This document shows, one piece after another, positions 54,180 through 64,000 of a DNA stretch of 64,000 nt (positions are counted from its first letter, which is position 1; every line of letters starts with the position of its first letter). Below the pieces are notes generated by a model. That model was not told the origin of the DNA, searched no databases, and worked only from the letters and a program-made list of their open reading frames with translations. Made by a program: the position numbers and the translations under genes. Source of the stretch: Plutella xylostella (lineage: Eukaryota; Arthropoda; Insecta; Lepidoptera; Plutellidae); the NCBI RefSeq assembly GCF_932276165.1, contig NC_063998.1, positions 10,552,501 to 10,616,500 on the forward strand. The letters run 5' to 3'.

Positions 54180-54559
54180 TAAAATGACCATTGAGTAACT
54201 ACACGAATGTATACGCTAAATTACGCATCAATTTTTTCCGAAAGATACGTCAATAAATTTTATGTTCCTCCTTGATGTTATTTAACTTTATAAATTGCAA
54301 TAATTGCCCGTAAAATATTTGCCACTCGTGAATTTTATAGTCAAAACACTCAAATTTCCGATTACCGACGCCATTATTACAAAATTTTCACAAGAACATT
54401 TGAAAGAAAACAAATTAAAGCGCTTCATTTGTTTTTCTTTTGTTTTGTGGGTTCGCTCGTCGCCAGATGGTACCTACATACCATCTATGTCCATAGTGAT
54501 AGAAAGGAAACAACCGAATACCACGGTAGCTAGTTTATTACTGACAGCTAATTTGACTA
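54180..54559. other. Intergenic DNA
   Basis: No gene; a hydrophobic 94-codon frame at 54304-54588 lacks any recognised feature. Confidence 0.35.
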
Positions 54560-54712
54560 TAATGATAGAAACTTTGTTGGTCACGTGACTTTTTAATATG
54601 GAGAACGAATATTTTTTTTCGAGAATTTCCAAAATCGTAGAACAAAAGTTCTTCAGAATGACCCCCTGAGTAACCCCCTTTCGGTTTAGTATACCCTTTT
54701 TGCAACACCCTG
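54560..54712. mobile_element. Half copy of the CAGGGTGTTGCAAAAA MITE
   Basis: Shares TTGGTCACGTGACTTTTT and the right end TTTTTGCAACACCCTG-TA with 35961-36218; the left half is missing. Confidence 0.7.
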
Positions 54713-55591
54713 TATACTACAGTAAACCTATATTAATATTATTATAGCCAGGGATTTACAGTGCGTATTGACACTACACAATACACATAATTACCTACAT
54801 CATTCAATAGGCTACTTGACTCTTTTTTTAAAGTACTTAGGTCTAATATGACTAATATTATTTTTTTTGGTTTTGTTTATGCAACCATCTTAGACATTTA
54901 TTTCGTGAAATCGATAAATATTATTTCGGTTTTGTAAGGTATATACAGGGTGGCCCAAAGAGTGACGTCCAAAGGAAAAGGTTTGATTCCTTAGGTCAAT
55001 GGGTAGCCAAATCACCCCCATGTATGTTCAGCAATTTTTAGTAGTTATGATTTTTTTAACTAATTTTCTACGAAAATCGACCTCAGTGAATCAATTATGT
55101 TTTATTATTTTTTTGGATAACTTTTTTACATTATTTTTTATTTTTGTGTCATCCTCTTAAGTTGTTCTTTTAACCATAAAAGTTTCAGCTTCCTAGCTGT
55201 AATTTAAGTTAGTTATTTTTATGTCGAAGGTTCAAATTATATCATCGAGCTAGACTGCTCTGAATTTTCAACTTGAAATTAAAAATTGAACTAGATATTC
55301 TCATGGTCCCTTATTAATTTTAAAAACTCCGCAAAGTTCCAAAATAACATAAAAATAAAAATAAACTATTGCTTAATGGGGTATTATTTGCAGAAAACAG
55401 CCTTCAAAGGTACTTGGGTGGAAATTACCTCATTAGTCAATTGTTTCAGAAAGTTGAAAGATTCCTGTTATGTCATTACTAAGGACTAATTCAGTTAGAA
55501 AAAGTATCGAATTAAAGGGAAAATAAAATTATTTACTATTATTTTTTATTTAAGTTACATTTTTGAATGAAAATTCTTAGTAAAATATTTA
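54713..55591. other. AT-rich DNA with one element end
   Basis: CAGGGTGGCCCAAAGAGTG after TA near 54947 looks like the left end of another TA-inserting element; no partner end found. No gene. Confidence 0.4.
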
Positions 55592-55741
55592 TGTTATATT
55601 TGGAAATAAAACCATAAATTAATTAATTAGGCTTTAATTAAGCTCCACACAATGTTGACATGAACGCGTTGTAAAAGAGAAGAACATAGAGTATATAATA
55701 CTTAAGGTCTATGGTTTAAGGATGCGTTCAGGAATCTCACA
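55592..55741 (-). repeat. 3' LTR of the gypsy element
   Basis: Read on the - strand it starts TGTGAGATTCC after a purine tract GTCGGGGAGAA and ends AATATAACA, 150 bp in TG...CA form. The 5' LTR would be outside the window, so the limits are inferred. Confidence 0.65.
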
Positions 55742-55905
55742 TTCTCCCCGACTTAAAACAGAACAATAAACTCTTAAAATAACTATATAACAGGTTTTTT
55801 ATAATGAAAAATAATCTTTGCCTATCTATCTTATAACTACTAACTTAATAACTAACCGACAGTTTTGGTTTCCGCACTAAGTATAGCTAACCTAGGTCTA
55901 AAAGA

Positions 55906-56250
55906 TCAGAGCAAGTAACCATTTGATTGACATGTCTCTTCCATCTCATCCCTTCTACATCTACTAGGTATGTATGTTACATTAGGAATCGATTCCTCAA
56001 TAATGAGGCCCTGAACCCATGGCTTACTATCCCTTCTATAATCTTTGACCATAACTTTTTGGCCGACCTCAAATTTAGTTTCTCTATTTCCTTGCTCTCT
56101 ACTTTGAACTTTATTGTATATATCTTCAGTTAGTGGTGGTGGACGCAGTAAACTGAAACGGTTCCGGAGTTCTCTCCCCAGCATTAAGCGAGCTGGTGAA
56201 ACACCAGTAGTTCGCTGAGGTGTGCTCCTATTTAATTTAATTTTAATTTT
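55906..56250 (-). pseudogene. Gypsy integrase C-terminal domain
   Basis: STPQRTTGVSPARLMLGREL, FEVGQKVMVKDYRR and KPWVQGLIIEES are the late integrase blocks. It is detached from the zinc finger and first catalytic Asp by the LINE insertion and by ~100 missing residues. Confidence 0.8.
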
Positions 56251-56452
56251 CTTTATTTGGAAACAAACAGCTTTATAATATTTCACTTATAAACTAACAT
56301 TAAGTTCATACACAAGCCAATAAAGTTTCACAAAGAATTTAAACATTAAAACAAAACATCACTAACTTATAGTAGGTACATATAACAACATGATTTTACT
56401 TATAATATAAAATTACATATAGTAAGTTCAACTTTGCACATTTTATACGTAA

Positions 56453-58735
56453 TCAGTTTTTAAGGTAGGTAATCATTATTTTTTTCTTATAACACAATGG
56501 TTTTTCATGAAAAAGATCAGCTTGCTTATGCAACTTATTATAATTCTCGCAAGCTCGTATAACAAAGCGATTCTTTGTATAATTTTTACTACAGTTCTGT
56601 ATCACAAAAGCCTTTTGATGACGGGAATTGTATTTACAATATAAATATATTCTACTAAGTAGGTATGGACTATCGACGTAGTGGTTGATAATCTTGTAAA
56701 GAAACATCTGGTCTCTCATTTCACGACGGTTTTCGAGTGATAGAAAGCAACTAGTGTCAAAAAATTTAAATTTATATTTTAATCTTTTTATGAATTTATT
56801 TTGAATTCTTTCTATGTTGTATATATGATTTAGGTATTGAGGGTTCCATACCGTAGACGCGTATTCAAGAACGGATCTTACAAATGAGTTAAAAAGCAAA
56901 ATAAGAGTGTTCGGTTGTTTAAAGTCTTTACTTTGTCGGAAAATAAAACCAAGCATCTTATATGCCTTTGCTGTAATTATGTCAAAGTGTTTACGGAACG
57001 ACAATTCGCTGTCGAGATGAACGCCTAGGTCTCTCACTTCGGATACCCTTCTTAAACTTTTATGATTAAAATTGTAATCGTATAAAATATGGTTTCTTTT
57101 CCTAGTAAAAGATATAACGCAGCACTTATCGATATTAAGAGAAATTTTATTAAGTTCGCAGTAATTTAATAGATTGTTCAGATCTGATTGTAAATTATGA
57201 CAGTCTTCTATTGACTTAACTTTAATAAATATTTTGGTGTCGTCGGCATATAATAAAGAATCTGAGTTATTTAATATATTTGTTACGTCATTAATAAAAA
57301 TGTTGAAAAGAAGGGGACCTAAGTGGGAGCCCTGGTGAACGCCAGAAGAGATAGGAATGAACGACGATGTATATCCCTTAATAGAAACCGCTTGCGACCT
57401 ATTTTTCAAATAAGAAACCAACCATCGCAGAAGGTTACCGTGTATACCGAATAAATCTAGTTTTTTTACTAGCAGATTGTGTGATATTTTATCAAACGCC
57501 TTTGAATAATCGGTATAGACGGCATCCACCTGAAATCCTTCGTCCAAAGCATTCAATACACTATCAATATATTCACATAGATTAGATTCAGTGGATTTTC
57601 TGTTAATGAAACCATGCTGGGAGTTTATTAAATACGGTCTAACTGAGGGAAACATAACATCGTATATAATTTTTTCGAACAGTTTAGGAATAACATTGAG
57701 CTTAGATATGCCTCTATAATTGCATACGTTGTGCTTATCACCACCTCCTTTATAAATAGGTGTAACAAGAGACTGCTTCCATTTTACTGGAACTACGCAG
57801 GTATCCAAAGACATTCTAAATAAAACAGTAATTGGGGTTGAAAGTTGACGATGGCAGCGTTGCAAAAATAATGGATGAAGACCATCAGGCCCACATCCCT
57901 TAGAGGTGTCTAGCATTTTTAAATATTTTTCAACTAGATCAATGCTTATATCCACAGAGCAAAGTATTGTGGTGTTGTTAAGATAATTCTTATTGTCAGG
58001 AATATTGTCAGCAATTTGGTCCTTTTCGAAAACTGAATGAAAGAATGTGTTAAAAATGTTAGCTATTGATTGGCCGTCTAAACCTATAGAACTTTCACCA
58101 AAGTAAATTGTGTCTGGGATTTCATTAATACTTTTTCGTGATTTTATGTATGACCAAAAATGCTTTGAATTTATTTTTATATTATCTTCCGCATTTGAAA
58201 TAAATGCGTTAAAGCAATCCTTTTCTAACTTTTTTTGCATCCGGCGCAACGAAGAGTAGTTTTCGTAGTCGGATAACCTGTTGTATATTTTCCATTTTTT
58301 ATGAATTTTATTTTTTTTGTTGATAAGGCTAATTAAAGGTTTTGAATACCACCGCGGATATTTCATTTCATTACGAACAACTCGACTGGGAATAAATCTG
58401 TGTATAATATCATTAACGACAGTGTAAAAGTTATCTACGGCAACCTCGATGCAGTCTACAGATAAATGCTGTTCCCAATTTACGGAAGCAAGAGCTGTGT
58501 TAATGATATTATAGTCGGCAGCATGGAAGCGGCGCACGGTGCGCGGGGCGGGCGGCAGCGCGGGCGGGGCGGGCGCGGCCAGCACGCGCGCGCGCAGCGG
58601 CGGGTGGTGCGCGTCCGCCGGCACCAGGCCCTCCGCACCCTCCACCGAGCACGACATGTTAGATACAACTAGATCCAGCATTCTGTTGTTGTGATTTAAT
58701 AAGAAGTTATGCTGAGTAAAATTTGTAAATGACAA
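56453..58735 (-). pseudogene. CR1-like LINE ORF2: end of endonuclease, linker and reverse transcriptase
   Basis: About 760 codons without a stop. After a short endonuclease end (LDLVVSN) and a GC-rich Ala/Pro/Arg insert (about 58530-58660) come RYPRWYSKPL, CGPDGLHPLF, YRGISKLNVIPKLFEK, GFINRKSTESNL, TDYSKAFDKISH, GVHQGSHLGPLLF and catalytic YADD in SLLYADDTKIF, then the CR1-type thumb and C-terminus. The RT looks intact; only the frameshift at ~58750 separates it from the endonuclease. Confidence 0.87.
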
Positions 58736-58755
58736 AAAGGTAGAAATATTATAAG

Positions 58756-59247
58756 TTAGGGAATCCTCGGATGGATTCTCTCAATAATAAGGAATTTATC
58801 ATCTGGGCATTCGATGAATAAGTCGGAAATAAATTCAAAAAATGCTAGCTCCGAATTAACCTGGTCTGCATTATGAGGAAAGTAGCAGCAATATATACGT
58901 AGTAAGTTATTTAAAGGTGGTTCGGATATTCGTATATTAACGCAGGTAATGTCGGCGTCGGGCATGGCGGGGGGCGCGCGCACGTCGCGCGAGTCGGCCG
59001 CGAGCGCGCGCCGCGCGGCCACCAGCGTCCCGCCGCCGAGCGACATGTTCCTACCCACATAGTCCCGGTCTGTTCGGTATACACTGTAGCGTGAATCTAC
59101 TAACTCGCTATCAAATATGCCAGGTAGCAGCCATGACTCACTGACGCATATTAAATCATATGTCTCACTTGAAACATTTTTTAGGAATGTGTTAGTTTTT
59201 GTTCGTAATCCCCGAACATTTTGGTAAAAAACACTAAGCGCTGCCAT
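58756..59247 (-). pseudogene. CR1-like LINE ORF2: endonuclease N-terminal half
   Basis: FYQNVRGLRTKTNTFL, LICVSESWL and YRTDRD are AP-endonuclease blocks; a GC-rich stretch (58965-59045) follows in the GGGTLVAARRAL region. The frame breaks after DDKFLII, before the GDFN block. Confidence 0.8.
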
Positions 59248-59905
59248 GACTACATTGAATAAATAAAATTACTTTAAATAAATATGCCATCAATAATAGA
59301 AACCAGATGCTTAGAAACAAAATCATCACACCCGACTTAACACAATGGGCCAGTGAGAATTTAAAAAATAAATAAATATTTTTAGCGTCAATTAAATAAA
59401 GAATAATCCTTAATATTATCCTATAGCTCTTTATTATAGTTCTCAGACGATAGTCTGGATCATTAAAGTTAAAGAGGAACAATAGACCAATCATCAAAAT
59501 TGAATACGCATTGAGAGAAATATTTTTTATCGGATAAACAAACTCATTCAATGAGACAGAAGGCAATGTTAGCGCGTGACCGCTCGCTGCCGCAAAACGA
59601 GTTAGTCTGTCGAATGAATAGAAAAAACAAGCCCGAATAAAAATCACCTTTAAAGCATGCTGTGCAAGACTTACAATAAAATCGTTATCAGTAGTGTTCG
59701 TACCATTACAATTTGCGCACAAAAGCAAGGCAGGGGTTTGCAACCTTTTGTACAAATAGCAATAACATGTAACAAATGCAATAGCGAAAGGTAACAACAA
59801 CATATTAAAAATATAGTTAGCACTTATGTAATTTTTTTTAAAGCATCGGCTGACGTTATATAAATTATTGGTGATTTTTCGTTGCGTCGAACCATTACAG
59901 TGCAA
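59234..59905 (-). CDS. Hydrophobic 223-aa frame between LINE ORF1 and ORF2 (unknown)
   Basis: Not recognised. It overlaps the ORF1 end by ~80 bases and the ORF2 start by 14, and fills the whole inter-ORF gap. Four or five stretches look membrane-spanning (about residues 34-54, 85-100, 135-150, 165-185, 195-218), with NGT and NTT sequons near residue 70. It may be a chance frame in AT-rich DNA or an accessory membrane protein. Starts at an ATG inside ORF1. Confidence 0.35.
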   Translation of the reverse strand: MHCNGSTQRKITNNLYNVSRCFKKNYISANYIFNMLLLPFAIAFVTCYCYLYKRLQTPALLLCANCNGTNTTDNDFIVSLAQHALKVIFIRACFFYSFDRLTRFAAASGHALTLPSVSLNEFVYPIKNISLNAYSILMIGLLFLFNFNDPDYRLRTIIKSYRIILRIILYLIDAKNIYLFFKFSLAHCVKSGVMILFLSIWFLLLMAYLFKVILFIQCSHGSA

Positions 59906-60816
59906 TTACGAACCCAGCAGAAAGCGTAATTTTTGGCCTTAACTTTGGCTTTCGCCTGTTGCAAAAGGTATCTATTTTTTGTTGATAGATGTTCATTCGC
60001 ATATATTCTATCATCAACCCCAACAAAGCCAATATCGGAACATTTAATACCTTTCATTTTCCGGAGAGCAGCCAGAAAATCGTCCTTCTTATATCTCGCT
60101 TGAAATTTAACGATAATTGGTTTCGGACGCTTTACATCGGTATCGTTTTTGGTCGCGATTCGGGTTATGAAGTCGATATCGGTATCCGGTTTCAGAGAAA
60201 AATTGCAATAATCTGCCAATCTGCTCAAAATAGAAATGAGGTTTTCACCCTGTTTCTGCGGCACACCATTAATTTGAATGTTTGATTTTCTCACCCATTG
60301 CTCATTCCTACTGTTATCCTCAGTCAGGTCGGCGACAGTCTTTCGCAACTCGTTCACTTCGCTGCGTAGCTGTTCCACCTCCGTGACGCGGTTTTCCACA
60401 TCAGAGATCCTGTGGGTTAATTCTTCGATACTCTTACTGAGGTTACTGTTAAGTACCATGATATCCCCTTTCATCTCCTTAATGTCCGCTTCAATGGAAG
60501 AAACAGAGTCAAGCTTTTTCAGGATAACATCCATCTGCTGAGACATCTGCAACAACATGTCTTCCTTACCCGCCGTTTGCTTCGGTTCAGCCTTGGACGT
60601 CCAGGTAGTGTCGAGATCGGTAGGCGGCTTCACCTGCTTGTCCCGGCATGATGAGCATATCCAGGTCGCTTTACCGGTTCCAAGTCGGTCATATCCTCGC
60701 TCACTAATTCCAGCGCAGGAGAAATGGTATCTCGACTTGCAGCTAGAACAGTCCGGACCATGCCCGACATTATCAGCACAGGTAGCGCAGTTGGCAGGAA
60801 CACAAGCTTTAGGCAT
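59824..60816 (-). CDS. CR1-like LINE ORF1 with PHD finger
   Basis: 330 aa and intact. A C4HC3 PHD-type zinc finger (about residues 8-58: CATC, CSSC, HFSC, CSSC pairs), a coiled coil (about 90-175, heptads in VSSIEADIKEMKGD and VENRVTEVEQLRSEV), and an RNA-binding fold (about 185-270: IQINGVPQ, PIIVKFQARYKKDDFLAAL). Such ORF1 proteins bind LINE RNA and form multimers. ATG context GAAAATGCC. Confidence 0.85.
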   Translation of the reverse strand: MPKACVPANCATCADNVGHGPDCSSCKSRYHFSCAGISERGYDRLGTGKATWICSSCRDKQVKPPTDLDTTWTSKAEPKQTAGKEDMLLQMSQQMDVILKKLDSVSSIEADIKEMKGDIMVLNSNLSKSIEELTHRISDVENRVTEVEQLRSEVNELRKTVADLTEDNSRNEQWVRKSNIQINGVPQKQGENLISILSRLADYCNFSLKPDTDIDFITRIATKNDTDVKRPKPIIVKFQARYKKDDFLAALRKMKGIKCSDIGFVGVDDRIYANEHLSTKNRYLLQQAKAKVKAKNYAFCWVRNCTVMVRRNEKSPIIYITSADALKKIT

Positions 60817-60935
60817 TTTCTCGAAATAGTGTTGTAGTCGAAAATGTTGACAACCTCTGACTTAGAATAAACGAGTATAATATGTGGTGATGTTCTGAGA
60901 GCGCGTGCAAGCGAGACGAATGCACGATCGCGATG

Positions 60936-61883
60936 CTTAAATGCTTCAATGGTACGACCTGAGGTAATGTTTGACATTTCAAAAACTTCTGGCCATTTTG
61001 AGTAACTGTCAACCACCACTAAAAACATTTTGTTATTAAATGGCCCTAAAAAGTCAGCGTGAATTCTATACCACGGAGAAGGGGCTATAGGCCATGGTTT
61101 CTGTATTTTAGAAGGAGATTTACTATTTTGCAAACATACAATACAATTTTTTGATATTTCATCTATCTCAGTATCCAAGTTAGGCCACCAAAAATAAGAT
61201 CTAGCAATTTCCTTCATGCGAATGATTCCAAAATGGCTCCTGTGTAATTCAGTTAATACAGAACTACGCAGAACTGATGGAATTAACAAGCGATAGCCCC
61301 AAAATACACAACCCCTATCAACTGATAACTCAATATGCCTGTTAAAATATGGTAACAGTTCTTTTGGTAAATTGGTTTTGTCAGGCCAACCGTCAACCAT
61401 ATATCTTATTATTTTAGATAATATTTGATCCTTTTTTGTTTCCTTCTGTATTATTTTCCAGTTTAAGGATTCCATTTCTGAATCATTCACATGACAAATA
61501 TTACTTAAATTAGTACTTGCACAAAGAGAATGTATTACATTTATATTTTCTTCCTCTACATCTACAGCAGTTCTAGACAAAAAATCTGCCGGGTTCAAAG
61601 ATGTTTTGATATGTCTCACTTTATAATTAAATGCTGATAAAAATATTGCATAATGTTGCAACCTTTTAGCAGCCATTTTTGGAATGCTCTTTGTTGGGCC
61701 AAAAATCCTCACTAAAGCTGCATTATCTGTTTCCAATTCAAACTCCCTTCCATAAATAAAGTTATAGAACTTAGTTATTCCAAAAATGACTGCCATTGCT
61801 TCTTTATCAATTGTTGCATATTTCTTTTCTACATCATTTAGGTAGTTTTTTACTTGCATAAGCAATAGGCTGAACCATACCAT
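60936..61883 (-). pseudogene. Gypsy RNase H end and integrase N-terminal part
   Basis: RNase H tail (KKYATIDKEAMAVIFG, LETDNAALVRI, SLNPADFLSR), integrase zinc finger (H..H at HRSHFG, C..C at NCIVC) and the first catalytic Asp in WYRIHADFLGPF. It then runs into LINE sequence near 60936; the second Asp and the Glu are absent. Confidence 0.82.
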
Positions 61884-63444
61884 TATGGTCTCTATTCGAT
61901 AACACCGCAGCTAACCCTGTGTCAGAAGCATCACAAGTTAGAATTAAAGGCAGCTGCGGATCATAATGTTTTAAATTATTTGCAGAAGCTAGTTTTTCCT
62001 TAATAAGTTTAAATGCACTCTCGCATTCTGGTGTCCAATTAAACTTATCTTTTTTGGTACATTCATACAATGGGGTGATGATGGTAGCCATATCTTTCAG
62101 AAATCGAGAGTAATAATTTAATTTCCCCAAAAAAGATTTGAGTAGTGTTAAATTTGTAGGTGCTTTAGCATTTATCAGCGGTTCAATGTTTGATTTTATA
62201 ATATTGACACCATGTTTATCTACCCTGAATTCAAATACATCAAGACTGGTCACGAACAATTTACACTTTTCAGGTTTCAGTTTGAATTCGCATTCATTTA
62301 ATTTTGTTAGAACTTTACATAAGGTGTCCCATGTGTCCTGTAAGCTGCTCCCTTTTGTATATATATTATCAATGAATACAATAGTGTTGGGAATATCTGT
62401 TAATTTTTTAGACATCAATCTTTGAAATGATCCAGGACCCGAGCTGACACCATAAGGTAAGAAATTATATCTATAAGTACCAGCCTCTGTTACAATAGTT
62501 GTACAATTTTTACTATCCTCACTTAGAGGAGCTTGTAAATAAGCCTCTTTTAAGTCCAATTCGCAGTAGTATTGCCCATCTTTTAATGTATTTAAAATAT
62601 CATCAATATGTGGTAGTGGAAAATGGTCAATCTCTAATCCAGTGTTGACAGTTAGCTTATAGTCTCCACATAGTCTTACTGCACCATCTGGTTTTAAAAT
62701 GGGCACCACCGGTGTTCCCCATTCACAGTGTTCAACCGGACTGATTCTACAATTTTCCAGTAACCTATTAATTTCATGCTTTACCTTATCTCTTAGAGCA
62801 TATGGTACTCGGCGTACGGGCAAACACTTTGGTTGGGTGCCTGGTTTTAGTTTCAGTGTTATCACTTCATCTTTAAAATTACCCCAACCTGGACTAAACA
62901 CCTCTGCGAATTGTTCTTTTACATTTCTCCGTGCATCTGAAACAGTTAGAACAGTGTTATTTCCTAAATCCAAACCATTTTGTACATTTGGAGGCCAAAG
63001 TTTTAGGGCATTAAGCCAATCTCTGCCTATTACTCTTGGGGAATTGTTATTTACTACAAAAATATTCAATGACTCCCTCACTTGATTTAATGTGACTGGT
63101 ACTTTTGTTAAAATACCTAGTGGTTTTGTAATACTTTGGTCAAAATTTTTGAATATTATATTGGACTCCTCCAATGTGAATGTATTAAGGTATTTAGCTT
63201 TATCTGACATTGACACAACTGTCACGTCAGATCCAGTGTCTAACTGGAATGACATGTCATAACCGTTGACATTCAAGGTTATAAAATGAGGAGGTATCCT
63301 ACTTACACTGTGAACAGCATAAGTTTCATCGTATAAGTTTCTTATATTTTCTACTGGTTCCTCCTTTACTTTCTCCGGCCTCCAGGACATGAGCCTCACG
63401 TTTTCTTCTTTGGCACATCCTATATATGTGCCCTTGTTGACCAC
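61834..63444 (-). pseudogene. Gypsy protease and reverse transcriptase
   Basis: Protease DTGSDVTVVS (about residue 68), RT blocks CRISPVEHCEWGTPVVPILKP, LDLKEAYLQAPL, FLPYGVSSGPGSFQRLM, then FIDNI where the catalytic pair would be Asp-Asp, and RNase H start (CDASDTGLAAVLS). Overlaps gag by ~120 bases in another frame, as expected for ribosomal frameshifting. A frameshift at ~61850 cuts it from the rest of RNase H. Confidence 0.85.
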
Positions 63445-64000
63445 ATTCTGAGCAGAATTTCTTGGCTAATGAACATTGTGACTTAATGTGATTGTTTTTT
63501 CCACAACAGAAACAATGCATTTCTGTATTAGCATTGTTATTTTTTTTAATTTTCATTCTCATATTGGGTTTACGTTGTTCTTGGGTAAAAAAAACCTCAG
63601 TGGTTTCAGGAGCATCACCTGTGTGGAGAAGAGCGGCTTCCACTGTGCGAGCCAGTTGTATGCAGGCTTCTAAAGTTAAATCTGCAGAGCCCTTCATTAG
63701 CTCGAACTTAATTACTTTTGAGGTTACTGCATCCATAAATTTTTCTTTTAATTGGTCATCAATATCTTTAAAATTACAACGATTTGCCATTTTTCTAAGT
63801 TCCAATGCATAGTCTTCTATACTTTCACGTGGTAGTTGTTTCCTTCGTCTAAACTCAGCCCTTTCCAATACTGTTGAGACTGGTTTTGTATATTTTTCTT
63901 TTAATTTTGTACACAATTCTTCATAACTTAGTTTTGTGGGTTTATTCGGTGCACATAAGCAACTTAATGTTTCAAATACCTTTGGTGTTAGTTTGGTTAT
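63326..64000 (-). CDS. Gypsy gag, partial (runs off the right edge)
   Basis: Open from the window edge, with capsid sequence (SYEELCTKLKEKY, SIEDYALELRKMANRC, LKEKFMDAV) and two zinc knuckles (CFCCGKNNHIKSQC, CSECGQQGHIYRMC). It ends at 63326, overlapping pol. The start lies outside. Confidence 0.85.
   Translation of the reverse strand: MTKLTPKVFETLSCLCAPNKPTKLSYEELCTKLKEKYTKPVSTVLERAEFRRRKQLPRESIEDYALELRKMANRCNFKDIDDQLKEKFMDAVTSKVIKFELMKGSADLTLEACIQLARTVEAALLHTGDAPETTEVFFTQEQRKPNMRMKIKKNNNANTEMHCFCCGKNNHIKSQCSLAKKFCSECGQQGHIYRMCQRRKREAHVLEAGESKGGTSRKYKKLIR

Larger units (their letters stand above)
56260..60935 (-). mobile_element. CR1-like LINE, apparently full length
   Basis: 5' UTR (~60817-60935), PHD-finger ORF1 (59824-60816), an extra hydrophobic frame (59234-59905), ORF2 endonuclease (58756-59247), ORF2 RT (56453-58735), 3' UTR and an A/T-rich end (AATTAAAATTAAATTAAAT). 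One frameshift splits ORF2 at ~58750. Inserted into the integrase of the gypsy element; no target duplication is evident. Confidence 0.8.
55592..64000 (-). mobile_element. Ty3/gypsy element, interrupted by a CR1-like LINE; runs off the window
   Basis: Minus-strand order: gag (to the right edge), protease-RT, RNase H-integrase, LINE (about 56260-60935), integrase C-terminus, 3' LTR (55592-55741). It has a frameshift at ~61850, an altered RT catalytic block and a missing middle of integrase, so it is defective. Confidence 0.85.

Noticed and set aside
58466..58672. Arg/Gly-rich frames on both strands
   Set aside because: Produced by the GC-rich patch in LINE ORF2; the continuing RT frame is the real one.

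Overview
The window looks like nuclear DNA of an insect, very probably a moth or butterfly. It is AT-rich, its genes have several introns with standard splice sites, and it carries tRNA-headed SINEs and RTE/BovB-like, CR1-like and Jockey-like LINEs of the kinds common in Lepidoptera. Most of it is transposable-element sequence, often nested. Three host genes can be supported, all on the + strand.

Layout. 1-2.4 kb: Jockey-like LINE on the - strand (ORF1, and an ORF2 running off the left edge). 3.8-8.1 kb: a short LINE scrap, then a + strand Ty3/gypsy element with 5' LTR, tRNA-Pro primer-binding site, gag-pol and a frame-shifted, truncated integrase. 8.5-11.0 kb: a 2.57-kb imperfect palindrome with ~1.08-kb arms and a SINE in the loop and right arm. 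11.8-18.7 kb: seven 3' exons of a D2-like dopamine receptor; the exons before TM3 are not in the window, and the introns hold nested SINEs and a LINE split by a second LINE. 19-41 kb: gene-poor DNA with many MITEs, SINE and RTE fragments, two arrays of a 21-bp-phased motif, and an undescribed-looking 715-bp inverted-array element with an 8-bp target duplication.

41.9-51.9 kb: two tandem five-exon secreted serine proteases (S1, chymotrypsin/brachyurin-like, Gly189/Asp226 pocket). An essentially full-length but dead RTE LINE with a perfect 12-bp target duplication sits between them. 52-54.2 kb: a decayed - strand Ty3/gypsy relic split by a SINE. 55.6-64.0 kb: a second - strand Ty3/gypsy element (3' LTR, integrase, RNase H, RT, protease, gag to the window edge), interrupted by a 4.6-kb CR1-like LINE with a PHD-finger ORF1, an extra hydrophobic ORF and GC-rich patches.

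The receptor would act in dopaminergic Gi-type signalling at the plasma membrane. The proteases look like secreted digestive-type zymogens that arose by tandem duplication. The rest is a stratified record of insertions whose order can often be read from target-site duplications. All assignments come from reading the sequence; no database search was run.
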